Part shown: positions 27,225 to 37,661 of the stretch, piece after piece
Position numbering within the stretch: the first letter of the stretch is position 1
How the letters are laid out: every line of letters starts with the position of its first letter
NCBI GenBank assembly: GCA_945907065.1
Contig: CAMDSC010000003.1
Span: 79,390 to 143,389 of the forward strand
Source of the DNA: Chitinophaga pinensis
GTDB taxonomy: Bacteria > Bacteroidota > Bacteroidia > NS11-12g > UBA9320
Length of the DNA: 64,000 bases
Direction of reading: 5' to 3'
Notes under the pieces: model-generated
What the model was told of the DNA's origin: nothing
Seen by the model: only the letters and a program-made list of their open reading frames with translations
Database searches by the model: none
Program-made: the position numbers and the translations under genes

Positions 27225-30200
27225 TTATGCGCTAAGTTTCTTAGCAAGTCGGCTTGCTCTTTCTTTGGTTTTTACTGAAATAAGATACATGGCGGGTACT
27301 AAAATAAGAGTAAGGAAGGTGGCAAAGCCAAGACCAAAAATCATTGTCCAACTTAATGGTCCCCAAAAAGCCACACTATCTCCTCCAAAGAAAAGATGAG
27401 GGTTGAGCTCGGTGAACATAGTAACAAAATCAATGTTTAAACCAACAGCAAGTGGCACTAATCCTAATATGGTAGCCGATGCAGTAAGTATTACTGGAGT
27501 CATTCGGATTCTTCCGGCCTCTATAATTGCTTCTTTGGTTTCCATTCCTTGTTCAATTAGGTGGTCGGTAAATTCAACTAGTAATATTCCGTTTCTAACC
27601 ACAATACCTGCAAGTGCTACAATACCTATTCCAGTCATAACGATTGAAAATTCCATTTTGAAAATTGCAAATCCAAGGAAAACGCCAATTATGCTAAATA
27701 TTATTTCGCTAAGAATTATTAAAGGCTTGCTTATAGAGTTAAACTGAACCACAAGTATAATAATAATTAAACCTATCGATATTAGCATTGCGGTACCAAG
27801 AAATGCACCAGTTTCTTTTTGTTGTTCCTGCTCACCACTCATTTTTATGGTTATAGTTTCTGATATAGGAAAACTGTTAACAGCTTCGGTAACTTGAGCC
27901 ACTACTTCATTAGCGTTATAATCAGTTAATACGTTTGAAGATAATGTTACCAATCGTTTCTGATTTTTTCGTTTAATACTGCCGTATGTATTACTATAAT
28001 GGATATTAGCCACTGAACTTAAAGGTACCTGGCGAATTAATCCACCCATATTCATATCACGGTATGATATTTTAAGGTTCATTAATTGGTTTATATTGGC
28101 TCGCTGGCTTTCCTTAAATCTAAGTTGAATAGGGTAGTCATCGTTTTCATCCTTAAATTTTGATATTTCTTTACCATAAACGGCTGTTCGTATTTCCATA
28201 CCTATTTGAGCAGTACTAATTCCTTCATGATTGGCTCTTTCGCGATCAATATCAACAACTATTTCTGGTTTAATATTGACCAAATCAGATTTTAATTCTT
28301 CTACCCCTTCAATATTAATACTGTCGAGATAGCGCTTAATATGTGTGCTTGTATATATTAGTTCGGTAAAATCATCACCTGCTATTTCAATACTAATAGG
28401 TTTGCTTGTAGGAGGGCCATTTGCTTCTTTGCCAACAGTTATTGTTGCTCCTGGAATTCCTTTTACGGCCTCTCTAATTTTATTCAAATAGTCGGATGTA
28501 GATTCACCATCTCTCTTATCAAATGGAACAAATGATACTGATACTTTGGCTTTATTACTTGCTATACTTCGGTCATTTTCTTGAGGGTCGGTGGCACCTA
28601 CTGCAACATTTGATATTACTGATTCAACAATAGGGTTAAGTTTTCCGTTTTTTGTTAATACCTTATAAATTCGTTTTTCAACTTCTTTAGTTACCTCATC
28701 CGTATATTTTTGGTCGGTACCCACTGGAAGAGTTATATAAGTGTAAACAAAATGTGGCTCCCCGTTTGGAAAAAATACGACACCAGGTTTTCGTACCATT
28801 AAAAACACAATTGAAAATATCAACAATCCTATCGTTCCTGCAAGTAAACCTAAGGGACGCTTACCTTGTAAAGCCCATTGCAAAATATTGGCATATCTTG
28901 CTTGGATACTTGGCCAGGTCTTGGTTTGAAACGTTTTTATAACTTTACTTAAAACAAATTTATAAAATAGAAATACCAAAAGCATGGTTATAATAAAATT
29001 ACCACCTCCAAAATTGCCTGCCAAATACATAAATATAGCAATGGTTAATAAAACAACGGACACTATTTTTATTCCTCTTTTACCCTTGCTTATAACTTTT
29101 GGGTCATTTAGGTCTTTTTCTGGTTTCATAAATTGAACAGCAAAAACCGGATTAAGAATATATGCCACAACTAATGATGCTAAAAGGGTTACAATAAGTG
29201 TTACGGGTAAAAAGAACATGAATTTGCCAATAATACCTTGCCAAAAAGCCAAAGGAATAAATGGTGCTAGTGTTGTTAAAGTGCCAGAAAGTACTGGTAA
29301 AAAAACCTCACCGGCAGCTTGCTTGGCAGCTATTTTTATAGGTACTTTCCCGTTGTCAAAAATTCTGTGCGTATTTTCTACTACTACAATTGCATCATCT
29401 ACAACTATTCCTAATGCTAATAGGAAGGCAAATAGTACAATCATATTGAGGCTAAAACCAATAACAGGAAAAACTAAAAAGGCTATAAAGCAGGATAATG
29501 GAACGGATAGAGCCACAAAAAATGCATTGGTAGCCCCCATAAAAAACATTAGTATAAATGTAACCAATATAAACCCAATAATAATTGTGTTTATTAAGTC
29601 ATGCAAGGTAACCCGTGTATCATTACTTTGGTCACCTGTTAATACTACCTTAAGGTCTTTAGGGAACTTTGTTTTTTGTAATTCGGTAATAATTGCTCGA
29701 CTTTTATCACTAGCTTCAATCAAATTTTCGCCGCTTCGTTTAATAATGTTAAGTGTTATTACATTTTTATTATCTAGCCGGGCAAAACTTTCCTTTTCTT
29801 TAAATGCATCCTTCACAGTAGCTATATCTCGAAGATAAACAGCCGCGCCACTCATTCCACGAATCGTTAAGTTTTTAATTTGTTCAATATTTTCAAATTC
29901 GCCTGATATACTCAAGGTGCGTTGCATATTTTCCATTTTAATATTACCACCTGATATTCGCATATTTTCAAAGGCAATTGCATTTTCAACATCACGAAGA
30001 GTAATACTAGCAGCTTCCATTTTATACATATCCACGTCCACTTGAATTTCTCTATCCAATGCACCAACCAAGTCTACACGGGTTATTTCAGGTAATCCTT
30101 CAATTTTATCCTCAGCTAATTCTGCATATTTTTTTAATTGGTTTAAATCATGATCGCCCGAAATATTTACAAAAAGAATAGGCATTTCACTAAAGTCAAG

Positions 30201-30623
30201 TTCCATTACCGTTGGCTCTTTAGGCAAATCATTTGGTAAATCAGCACGAGCTTTATCTACAGCATCTTTTACTTTTCTTTTTGCTTCTGTAACATCCACA
30301 TCCGTATTAAATTCAACCATTACCATTGAAAAATCCTGAACCGAATTACTAGTCAGCTTTTTTACACCGGTTATTGATTTTATTTGCTTTTCAATAGGTT
30401 TTGTTACTAAATTTTCAATATCAGCCGGAGCCGACCCTGGATAAATAGTGTTTATCATTATAGTAGGAATTACTATATCCGGAAATTTTTCTTTAGGTAA
30501 TGAAAAGTAGGAGGATATACCAATTAATGTTAGGATAATGGTAAATATAAATATGCTGGTCTTATTATCAATAGACCAACTACTGGCAAAAAATTCTTTT
30601 GGTCCTTTTTTCTTTTGTTCCAT
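27225..30623 (-). CDS. RND-family efflux permease (AcrB/MexB-type superfamily)
   Basis: This is a proton-driven inner-membrane pump subunit of 1132 residues, the last gene of a tetR-tolC-adaptor-permease operon. TM1 lies near residues 21-41, followed by the first porter domain opened by FPDIVIPTIMINTIYPGSAPADIE. The TM4 proton-relay segment GIVVDDAIVVVEN is near residue 413 with its Asp pair. The C-terminal half repeats the layout, with GIVALAGIVVRNGILLVEF near residue 1030. Compared with AcrB there is an extra hydrophobic pair near 520-570 (VVLLTIAIFMYLAGNFGGG region). A further loop (MFTELNPHLFFGGDS) precedes the last helix; both are common in Bacteroidota members. The substrate is unknown. 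Confidence 0.95.
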   Translation of the reverse strand: MEQKKKGPKEFFASSWSIDNKTSIFIFTIILTLIGISSYFSLPKEKFPDIVIPTIMINTIYPGSAPADIENLVTKPIEKQIKSITGVKKLTSNSVQDFSMVMVEFNTDVDVTEAKRKVKDAVDKARADLPNDLPKEPTVMELDFSEMPILFVNISGDHDLNQLKKYAELAEDKIEGLPEITRVDLVGALDREIQVDVDMYKMEAASITLRDVENAIAFENMRISGGNIKMENMQRTLSISGEFENIEQIKNLTIRGMSGAAVYLRDIATVKDAFKEKESFARLDNKNVITLNIIKRSGENLIEASDKSRAIITELQKTKFPKDLKVVLTGDQSNDTRVTLHDLINTIIIGFILVTFILMFFMGATNAFFVALSVPLSCFIAFLVFPVIGFSLNMIVLFAFLLALGIVVDDAIVVVENTHRIFDNGKVPIKIAAKQAAGEVFLPVLSGTLTTLAPFIPLAFWQGIIGKFMFFLPVTLIVTLLASLVVAYILNPVFAVQFMKPEKDLNDPKVISKGKRGIKIVSVVLLTIAIFMYLAGNFGGGNFIITMLLVFLFYKFVLSKVIKTFQTKTWPSIQARYANILQWALQGKRPLGLLAGTIGLLIFSIVFLMVRKPGVVFFPNGEPHFVYTYITLPVGTDQKYTDEVTKEVEKRIYKVLTKNGKLNPIVESVISNVAVGATDPQENDRSIASNKAKVSVSFVPFDKRDGESTSDYLNKIREAVKGIPGATITVGKEANGPPTSKPISIEIAGDDFTELIYTSTHIKRYLDSINIEGVEELKSDLVNIKPEIVVDIDRERANHEGISTAQIGMEIRTAVYGKEISKFKDENDDYPIQLRFKESQRANINQLMNLKISYRDMNMGGLIRQVPLSSVANIHYSNTYGSIKRKNQKRLVTLSSNVLTDYNANEVVAQVTEAVNSFPISETITIKMSGEQEQQKETGAFLGTAMLISIGLIIIILVVQFNSISKPLIILSEIIFSIIGVFLGFAIFKMEFSIVMTGIGIVALAGIVVRNGILLVEFTDHLIEQGMETKEAIIEAGRIRMTPVILTASATILGLVPLAVGLNIDFVTMFTELNPHLFFGGDSVAFWGPLSWTMIFGLGFATFLTLILVPAMYLISVKTKERASRLAKKLSA

Positions 30624-30650
30624 TATTTGAAAGATTGTTGAATTTTTAAA

Positions 30651-31790
30651 TTAAAATTTTATTTCATCTCCATCTTCTAATTCCTGATAACCAACTGTAA
30701 TCAAACGGTCGCCAACCACAAGACCCGAAGTAATTTCAGTTTGACCATTATAAGTTCTTGAAGTTGTTACTTTACGTTTTACCGCATGAGGCACTCCATG
30801 TTGTTCCATTGCTATTATTACATAGCTTTCATCTCCAACAGTTCTTATTGTATTTACGGGAACAATAATGGCTTTATCTGTAGAATAATCAACAATTTTT
30901 ATTTGAGCCATCATATTCGGTTTGTAATCATTATTTGAAGCCAATGGGATTTCAACATTAAACGCACGGTTAATCGGATCGATAACTCGTGAGGTGTAAC
31001 TAACTGTTCCTTCAGTTTCTAAATTTAAATCAGGGAAAAATAATTTTACTTTATTGCCTAATTTTATTTTTCCAGCAAATGATTCTGCAACATTTGCTTT
31101 AATTTTAAGCTTGTTTGAATTTACAATTCTAAAACATGGAACTCCGGGGGCTACTGTTTGACCAACTTTAGCAAATACTTCATCAACTATTCCTGTAATT
31201 GGCGATTTTATTCGAGCCATTCCTAATTGCTGGTTCATTGTGGCCAGTTTTTTTTGCAAACCTTCATAATTATTTTTAGCTGTTAAGAATTGTACTTCGG
31301 AACCAATTTTTTGTTCCCAAAGATTTTTTTGTTTGTCGTAAATGGTTTTGGCAAAATCAATTTGTTGTTTCAGCTCATTCATAGCAATTTCCGAAACTGT
31401 ATTATCAATTTCACCAAGAGTTTGACCAACAGAGACAGATTGGCCGGGTTGCACCATAATTCGTTGCACTGTACCAGGTATTTCAGTGCTCACATTTGTG
31501 TTTTGTTCAGCATCTATTTTACCCATTATTTCAATATAATTAGTAAATGGTTGCAGTTCTATTGTTTTAATTGCAACTAGTTTTGCTTTGGAACGAGAGG
31601 CAGAGTTTGAATCAAGTTTGGTTATTTCAATTTCAAGTTTGCTAATCTTTGTATTTAATGATTTGCGTTCTTCCTTTAATTTGGCCAGTTCTTCTTTTTT
31701 CTTGTTTAAGCTACTATTTTCAGAGTTACCACATGACGCCGCAATAGTTGCAATTACTAATAAAAGGGATATTGTTTTTAAATTTTTCAT
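30651..31790 (-). CDS. RND efflux periplasmic adaptor, lipoprotein
   Basis: This membrane-fusion protein links the inner-membrane pump to the TolC channel. The 379-residue product has a leader ending in TIAASC (Cys about residue 20), so it is lipid-anchored. A short coiled coil (about 28-65, KKKEELAKLKEERKSL region) follows the anchor. The biotinyl-lipoyl half-motifs flank an alpha-hairpin: VQPGQSVSVGQTLGEIDN near residue 115 and IKSPITGIVDEVFAKVGQTV near residue 195. A beta-barrel domain and the C-terminal membrane-proximal domain (VVGDRLITVGYQEL) complete it. It lies 43 bases after tolC and 27 before the permease. Confidence 0.95.
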   Translation of the reverse strand: MKNLKTISLLLVIATIAASCGNSENSSLNKKKEELAKLKEERKSLNTKISKLEIEITKLDSNSASRSKAKLVAIKTIELQPFTNYIEIMGKIDAEQNTNVSTEIPGTVQRIMVQPGQSVSVGQTLGEIDNTVSEIAMNELKQQIDFAKTIYDKQKNLWEQKIGSEVQFLTAKNNYEGLQKKLATMNQQLGMARIKSPITGIVDEVFAKVGQTVAPGVPCFRIVNSNKLKIKANVAESFAGKIKLGNKVKLFFPDLNLETEGTVSYTSRVIDPINRAFNVEIPLASNNDYKPNMMAQIKIVDYSTDKAIIVPVNTIRTVGDESYVIIAMEQHGVPHAVKRKVTTSRTYNGQTEITSGLVVGDRLITVGYQELEDGDEIKF

Positions 31791-31833
31791 TTTATGTTTT
31801 AAGTTTTTTTTTGGGTTTGTTTATTTTAAAAAA

Positions 31834-33141
31834 TTATAGCTTTCCGTAGGCTTTTTTCAATTCAATCTGAGCATTAAGCAAATCATAAATTGCATTTAAA
31901 TAATTGGTTTGTGATGTTTTTACTTCTTGTTGAGCATTGGTTATTTCAAGGTTTGAACCTACACCTTCCTTTAATTTAGCTGAACTTATTTTTAGTATTT
32001 CATTAGCCAGAGCCAAATTTTGCTTTTGGATTTCAATGGTTTGAATACTTCTGTTAAATTTGGCCAAAGCAGCACTCACTTCCATGTTTGCAGCATTTTC
32101 AAATGATTTGATGGTATTGATAGTTTGTTCAATAGATATGTCTCTTTTAATTAATTGCGCCTTGTTACTAAAACCTGAAAATATAGGAACCCCAATTTTA
32201 AACCCCCAAAATGAGTTTCCATACCACTTACTATAGTCTATTTTATCTGCAAAATTATTTTGCTGATAGTTTGCAAAAAAAGCAACATTTGGATATTTAC
32301 CTACCTCATATCTCTTTTTATCTAAATTACTAAGGGTTAACTGGCTTTGCAAAAGTTGGTATTCAATCCTTTGTTTTGGGTCAAAATTTTTATTCTTTTC
32401 TTCCATAATGGTTTTAAATAAAGTTTCTAAATTATCAGTTAGTTCTATTGAACTTTCCACTTCCATTCCCATATTAAGTTTTAAAAGTTTTTCTGTAATA
32501 GTGGCCTGGTCTTTCAATCCATCAAATTGTACTTTAAGGTTTGATATAGTAAGTTTAAGCCTGTCTACATCTAATTTTTCCGCAAATCCATTAGTATAAT
32601 AACCTTCAGTTTGAAATAAGGCTGATTCTAAGGTTTTAATATTTTGCTCAAGTAAACTAATGTTTTCCTTTGTGATGAGCACTAAATAATAGGCTTTGGT
32701 AACATTTACTGCAACGTCTCTTTCATTAAGGTCGGTTTGTAATTTAGCCAAATCGGTAAATGCTTCAGCAGCTCTTAAACCTAAAAAATAGCTTGCATCA
32801 AAGGCCAGCCAACTGGCTTGTATGGTTGCTGTGGTTGTGAAATTATTACCTACTCTAATTGGAGTATTTACTCCCATTTGGTTAGGAAATACAAATACTT
32901 GTTTTTGCGTATTATTAATAAACTGAACATTCCCGTTCACCTGAGGTATCCCAATAGCTCGGGTTTCCATTACCTGAGCATCGGCATATTTTTCACCAAG
33001 CAATTTGTTTTTTATTTCAGGATGATTTTGCATGGCATAATCTACTGCTTCCTTTAATGAGAAACGTGTTGTTTGTCCATTGGCAAAAGGAATAATGCCA
33101 AGTGTAAGTGATAGGATTAAAAATTTGAGTTTAGGATTCAT
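31834..33141 (-). CDS. TolC-family outer-membrane efflux protein
   Basis: This is the outer-membrane channel of the tripartite pump. It has 435 residues with a signal peptide (about 1-22, ending PFANGQ) and two OEP repeats rich in long amphipathic helices, the first opened by SLKEAVDYAMQNHPEI and the second by ALAKFNRSIQTIEIQ. The closing AYDLLNAQIELKKAYGKL-type helix (NAIYDLLNAQIELKKAYGKL in full) is typical of the family. It lies 8 bases after tetR and 43 bases before the adaptor, which supports a single transcript. Confidence 0.94.
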   Translation of the reverse strand: MNPKLKFLILSLTLGIIPFANGQTTRFSLKEAVDYAMQNHPEIKNKLLGEKYADAQVMETRAIGIPQVNGNVQFINNTQKQVFVFPNQMGVNTPIRVGNNFTTTATIQASWLAFDASYFLGLRAAEAFTDLAKLQTDLNERDVAVNVTKAYYLVLITKENISLLEQNIKTLESALFQTEGYYTNGFAEKLDVDRLKLTISNLKVQFDGLKDQATITEKLLKLNMGMEVESSIELTDNLETLFKTIMEEKNKNFDPKQRIEYQLLQSQLTLSNLDKKRYEVGKYPNVAFFANYQQNNFADKIDYSKWYGNSFWGFKIGVPIFSGFSNKAQLIKRDISIEQTINTIKSFENAANMEVSAALAKFNRSIQTIEIQKQNLALANEILKISSAKLKEGVGSNLEITNAQQEVKTSQTNYLNAIYDLLNAQIELKKAYGKL

Positions 33142-33149
33142 ATATAATT

Positions 33150-33743
33150 TTAAGAAATTTTAGTTTGAAAGTAATCTCTGCCTTTTTGGGTGCAAATGCC
33201 ATTAAAATGATATCTAATCATTTCATGATAAACTGAACTGAAATCATAATCAATATTTGAAAATAATTCAGGATTTGATATGGTTTGTACTAATGAAATA
33301 TAAAGTCGAGCCACAATATTAGCTTTAATATTATCTCGATAATAGCCTTGTTGTATACCTGTATTTAGGTTTTCTTTAATTTGAGAGTATATAAAAGTTT
33401 GGCTGTGATTTTCAAATAATAACCAAGCTTCGGGATGGTATTTTCTTAAATCATAAAAAACAGCGGGATTAATACCCTTCATCTGTTGAGACATGTTTCT
33501 CGAAATTAATATTATCTCATCTATTGGGTTATCCGTCTCATCCTTAATGCATGTGCATTGATTTTCATTGTGATTAAGAATATGATTGAATGTTTTTTTT
33601 ACAAGGTCATTTTTGTCGGTAACATATTGATATATTGTTTTTTTACTCATGCCCAATTCACGAGCAATGTCATCCATACTTAAGCTTTTAATCCCAAATT
33701 TTCTGAAAAGCTTATCACACCCTTCTAAAATTTTTTCTAACAT
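33150..33743 (-). CDS. TetR/AcrR-family transcriptional regulator
   Basis: This probable local repressor of the efflux operon has 197 residues. The N-terminal helix-turn-helix (about residues 18-45) reads SMDDIARELGMSKKTIYQYV, the classic TetR pattern. The ligand-binding C-terminal domain is divergent. A CTC motif near residue 59 (ENQCTCIKD) just after the DNA-binding domain is unusual and could be redox- or metal-sensitive, but this is inference. As first gene of the operon, directly behind a perfect promoter, it is likely autoregulated. The leader between the -7 box and the ATG is only eight bases. Confidence 0.92.
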   Translation of the reverse strand: MLEKILEGCDKLFRKFGIKSLSMDDIARELGMSKKTIYQYVTDKNDLVKKTFNHILNHNENQCTCIKDETDNPIDEIILISRNMSQQMKGINPAVFYDLRKYHPEAWLLFENHSQTFIYSQIKENLNTGIQQGYYRDNIKANIVARLYISLVQTISNPELFSNIDYDFSSVYHEMIRYHFNGICTQKGRDYFQTKIS

Positions 33744-33751
33744 TTCGGCTG

Positions 33752-33782
33752 CAAAATTAATATTAATTACACAGGAAACAAA
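33752..33782 (-). promoter_or_regulatory. Bacteroidota-type promoter of the efflux operon
   Basis: On the minus strand TTTG (33782-33779), 19 bases, then TAATTTTG (33759-33752) followed by CAGCC. This is an exact match to TTTG-N19-TAnnTTTG. The -7 box ends eight bases before the tetR ATG, so the transcript start lies within a few bases of the start codon. Confidence 0.82.
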
Positions 33783-33852
33783 TAGTGCATCAAAATGTTT
33801 CCAAAGTTTTTTGAATATTGATTTTGGGCCTTAAAAATGAGGAGATTAAAAT

Positions 33853-36800
33853 TTATTTAATTAGAGTAATTGTACCACGATACAGGTACTTATGATTTGT
33901 AATACTGTTTATTTTTATTGAATAAAAGTATACATCAGGGGTGCAAACAATGCTTCCTGCTTTACCATCCCAAGTTTCTTTTGGGTTTTCAGAAGTAAAA
34001 ACTCTATTACCCCAACGGTCAAATATTTCAATAAAATAAGAGTTATAATTTTCTAGACTTACGCTAAAAACATTGTTTTTTTCTTCGTCTTTATTATTTG
34101 GTGTAAAAGCATTTGGTATAAAAATCAGCAAATCTGGGCGTACTACAACCATTTTAGATACCAATGTTAAGCATCCAAAAATATTTGTTCCGTTAAGTAA
34201 TACTTCGTAGTTACCTGTATCAGTGTAGCTGTATTTGGGGCTTTCCTCTATTGAGTAATTATCCTCATGTGTAGTTCCAAAATCCCATAACCAACTTAAA
34301 TTAGGTTCGGAGTGATTTAGGAACCAAAAATAAGGCTGCATAATAGTTGTCCTATCTGATGGCTGAATACTGAAATTTACTAATGGTTTTGGATTAATAT
34401 AAAGATTGAATGAGATTGAATCTGTGCAAAATAAATTTCTGGTATGAAACGAAAGATTATGTTTGGATGCCTCTAATTGATTTGTGTTAAAATTAGTTTC
34501 ATTTCCTATTTTATTTCCATTTTCAATCCATGAATTTATTAATTCATCATCACCAAGATACTTAATTATTGGGGTGATTATATAGTCTGAGTTTTGGCAA
34601 ATAGTTGTATCCTTAAATGCCTCTATTTTTGGATTATCATAAACATTAATGCTGAATTCTTTTAATGTTTCACATCCTTCGGAATTCATAGCTTTTGCAA
34701 GCAAAGATTGAGAAATATTGCCTTTCTCAAAACTGCAATGAATAATATTAAGACTTTCAAAATTTTCAATTCTAGAGGTCTTAAGCTCAGTTGATTTGCC
34801 TGAATACAAAAAGTTGATAGAATTAGAATTAAGAACTGAACCTGAAATTAATATTGATTCAGAATTGCAGAAATTTAATTTGTTGGGCGAAAAATTTACA
34901 TGTGGTGATGGTAAAATATTTACATTTTGTGTTTCAGTAAAATTGCAATTACCCTCTTTAATGATGTAGCTAAGAGAATGCTTTTGAGCTGTATTTAGTA
35001 ATGGAGGATTAAATGAGTTACCCGAAGTATTGTTACCTTGCCATGAACCGCCCAATGGATTTGCTGATAATGTAACCGGAAGTTCAGAATCACAAATTGT
35101 ATTTTTTAGTCCGTTAATTTTTATTTCAGGCTTACAAGCGATTTTAACTATTACAGTTTTTAAATCATAGCAACCATAATTATCATAAACATAACTTACT
35201 TCAAATTGCCCACAAGTATCTGTTAATACTGAAGTTTTATCATTAAATAAACGAAAATCAATAAAAGACCAATTCCCATTATTGGGCTTCACACCTGATA
35301 ATTTTGTAATATCAATGACTCCTGATTGTTGACATAAATTTATTTCATTTTCAAATGTTATATGCACTGCAGGTGTAATTTCAATAAATGCAGTATCCCT
35401 ATTTTTGCAGCCATTGGAGGCGGTAAGTTCCCCTTGATATTCTAGTTTCCCGAATCCAATTTCATTTGGGTAAAATAATTTATAGCCATTTTCTTCTTTT
35501 ATCTTATCAGGGAATAATGGAAGTTCCCAAACAAAAGAGTAATCAGAAATTTTATAGGGTTTACTAATAAAATGTTCAAATAATACAGGTGTTTTAATTT
35601 CGCAAATGGAAATTGAACTAAGTTCAAATTCAGGAACAGCTAATAGTACTAAAGGAATATCTTTGGATGCTGTACATCCTGATTGAGTAATTTTATAATT
35701 AAGAAGAATGGTATCGTTATAATAAAACGGGGTAAAATTTGTGTTAATAATCCCATTACTGAATGCTGGATTGCTCGATGACCATTGACCATCAGAAGGA
35801 ATTATTGCAAAGTTTTTTAAATTAAAATTTTCTGATTTATGACAAATTTCAAATCTTTCATTACTTAATATTTTAGGTAACACTATTACTGAAATATTTT
35901 TTCGCAAAGTATCAGTACAAATCCATTTACCCAAATGAAAAGTAAGGATTGCATTAAGTTGGCCATCTTTATCAAATCGATTCGTGATGGAATTTATATT
36001 ACCAATATTTTCGCCACTATAAATCCACTTTGTTGTAAATTTAGTTAATGGGGCTTTACTTATGATAAACGAATAATCAGTTCCCTTACATAAACTATCT
36101 TTACCTGAAATAAATGCAGATGTACCTAAGGTTAAATTATAAATTGTGTCAATCAGTATTGTTTCGCATCCGTTAAATGAGCTAAGGACAGATTTTAGGA
36201 TAAATTTTCCTTGAGGCAATGAGCTAATAGTATCATGAGGTAAGTTTGTATAGAAGAGTTCTTTGTTAGGATTTTTTGCATTAAATAAAAGTATAGTGAG
36301 GTTGGATTTAATATTAAAATTTGAGGCTTGCAATTCAAAATTTCCACATCCCAAATCAGTATATTTTACTTTTAATTCTTCTTTAGGCTTAACTTTTATC
36401 AAAATAATTTGAGAACTAACTGCATTTAAAGGACAAAAGTTATCAATTGCTGAAACAGAAAATGAATAAAATTGATTTGTTGAAGCACCTTTTGCAGGAG
36501 TCCACTTAAATAAACCATAATTATATGGTGCGGTATTTTGAGTTATTTGACTAAATGAACTTCCATTTATGCTTGAACTTAAAAAATAATTAACGCTGTC
36601 ATCAACCATTGTGAACGAATTTTTTGCATCTGTAGTTTCAACTTTTATAGTTAAAGGTTCTTCTTCACAAATTTCATAATAATCTTTGTTTAAAAATTTT
36701 GGAGAACTGTTGCCATCACTGGTTTTTACATATACTTGAATGTCACGTTTAATGTAACCTATGAGTTCCCATTTCCCAGATATTTTTCTGTATTCTTCTA

Positions 36801-37653
36801 CTTTTACAGCTACAATTCCAATTTCTGAATCTTTGGTAGGAATAAATACTGTTGTTCCATTTGATTGATCAAAATAAAAACCGGTTTCTTTAAATTTATC
36901 TGAGTTGCATGGAGTAATATCGGTACAATAAACAGTCAATGGATTTGAATAATTAAATCCACTATAATAATTCACTTCTTTATTAATATCAAATAAAGCA
37001 GGAGCTAGGCTATATACTAAAGAATCTTTATCAGAATCGGTTGCAAAGTAACTTTGGTATTGAGTTTTGTTGGCATTAATTATAAAAGTTGGGGACGAAA
37101 CAAAGTTGGGAGAATTATTTTTGCTGTCAAGACAAGTTTGAATAAATGCATCAATGCAAAAATTCTGCTTAGCGGCTCCGGTTGTTATAGCATTATTTCT
37201 TTCAGCAAAGGATACATATAAATAGTAATTACAAAATCCTTTTATCTTGTAGTTATCTAAATCGATTATTGCCGAAAATTGCTGTAACTCAATTCCAAAT
37301 ATTGAATTTGAACTAGAGTTGCAAACTGAAATCTTGCTTTTGCATAATGGAGTAACATCAGCTATTTTTTCACGGGTTAGTGTGAATTTTGTTTCTGCGG
37401 CATTTGTATTATCTGTACCTTTTACATATAAATAATCTATTTCCGAACAATTATCTATAGTACTTCCTCCACCATTGCCATTTATTTTACAACCATTACA
37501 ATCACGATAAATATTTAAAGTTACTTTGTATTGGTTATCTTTTATGTGTTTGTAAAATAGTTCACCTCCAAGAACGTGTGAAGCATAAGTATATGATCCA
37601 TAAAACAAGGAAAGGCATATTAAAATATGTCTGTAAATATGTTTCATAATCAT
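33853..37653 (-). CDS. Giant T9SS type B surface protein (gliding-motility-associated C-terminus)
   Basis: This secreted protein has 1266 residues. After the signal peptide (ending YTYAS) comes the N-terminal domain of this surface-protein class: HVLGGELFYKHI, then YKVTLNIYRDCNGC. The middle is a chain of Cys-rich beta-sandwich segments. A PKD-like domain with WLWDFGTT lies near residue 1130, and the end is a type B (CHU_C) sorting domain: FIPNAFTPNNKDE, then IFDRWGNRVF, TWDGK and YRGTITLIK. It is a clear paralogue of the next gene (37706-42328). An in-frame ATG at 37647 is an equally good start. A terminator hairpin sits 9 bases upstream of the ATG, so a separate promoter or read-through is needed. 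Confidence 0.9.
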   Translation of the reverse strand: MIMKHIYRHILICLSLFYGSYTYASHVLGGELFYKHIKDNQYKVTLNIYRDCNGCKINGNGGGSTIDNCSEIDYLYVKGTDNTNAAETKFTLTREKIADVTPLCKSKISVCNSSSNSIFGIELQQFSAIIDLDNYKIKGFCNYYLYVSFAERNNAITTGAAKQNFCIDAFIQTCLDSKNNSPNFVSSPTFIINANKTQYQSYFATDSDKDSLVYSLAPALFDINKEVNYYSGFNYSNPLTVYCTDITPCNSDKFKETGFYFDQSNGTTVFIPTKDSEIGIVAVKVEEYRKISGKWELIGYIKRDIQVYVKTSDGNSSPKFLNKDYYEICEEEPLTIKVETTDAKNSFTMVDDSVNYFLSSSINGSSFSQITQNTAPYNYGLFKWTPAKGASTNQFYSFSVSAIDNFCPLNAVSSQIILIKVKPKEELKVKYTDLGCGNFELQASNFNIKSNLTILLFNAKNPNKELFYTNLPHDTISSLPQGKFILKSVLSSFNGCETILIDTIYNLTLGTSAFISGKDSLCKGTDYSFIISKAPLTKFTTKWIYSGENIGNINSITNRFDKDGQLNAILTFHLGKWICTDTLRKNISVIVLPKILSNERFEICHKSENFNLKNFAIIPSDGQWSSSNPAFSNGIINTNFTPFYYNDTILLNYKITQSGCTASKDIPLVLLAVPEFELSSISICEIKTPVLFEHFISKPYKISDYSFVWELPLFPDKIKEENGYKLFYPNEIGFGKLEYQGELTASNGCKNRDTAFIEITPAVHITFENEINLCQQSGVIDITKLSGVKPNNGNWSFIDFRLFNDKTSVLTDTCGQFEVSYVYDNYGCYDLKTVIVKIACKPEIKINGLKNTICDSELPVTLSANPLGGSWQGNNTSGNSFNPPLLNTAQKHSLSYIIKEGNCNFTETQNVNILPSPHVNFSPNKLNFCNSESILISGSVLNSNSINFLYSGKSTELKTSRIENFESLNIIHCSFEKGNISQSLLAKAMNSEGCETLKEFSINVYDNPKIEAFKDTTICQNSDYIITPIIKYLGDDELINSWIENGNKIGNETNFNTNQLEASKHNLSFHTRNLFCTDSISFNLYINPKPLVNFSIQPSDRTTIMQPYFWFLNHSEPNLSWLWDFGTTHEDNYSIEESPKYSYTDTGNYEVLLNGTNIFGCLTLVSKMVVVRPDLLIFIPNAFTPNNKDEEKNNVFSVSLENYNSYFIEIFDRWGNRVFTSENPKETWDGKAGSIVCTPDVYFYSIKINSITNHKYLYRGTITLIK

Positions 37654-37661
37654 TATTCAAA

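Noticed and set aside
29218..29838. A 206-residue open frame on the plus strand opposite the RND permease gene
   Set aside because: It is a mirror of the coding strand of a firmly identified gene, has low-complexity Ile/Thr/Asn composition and no start context.
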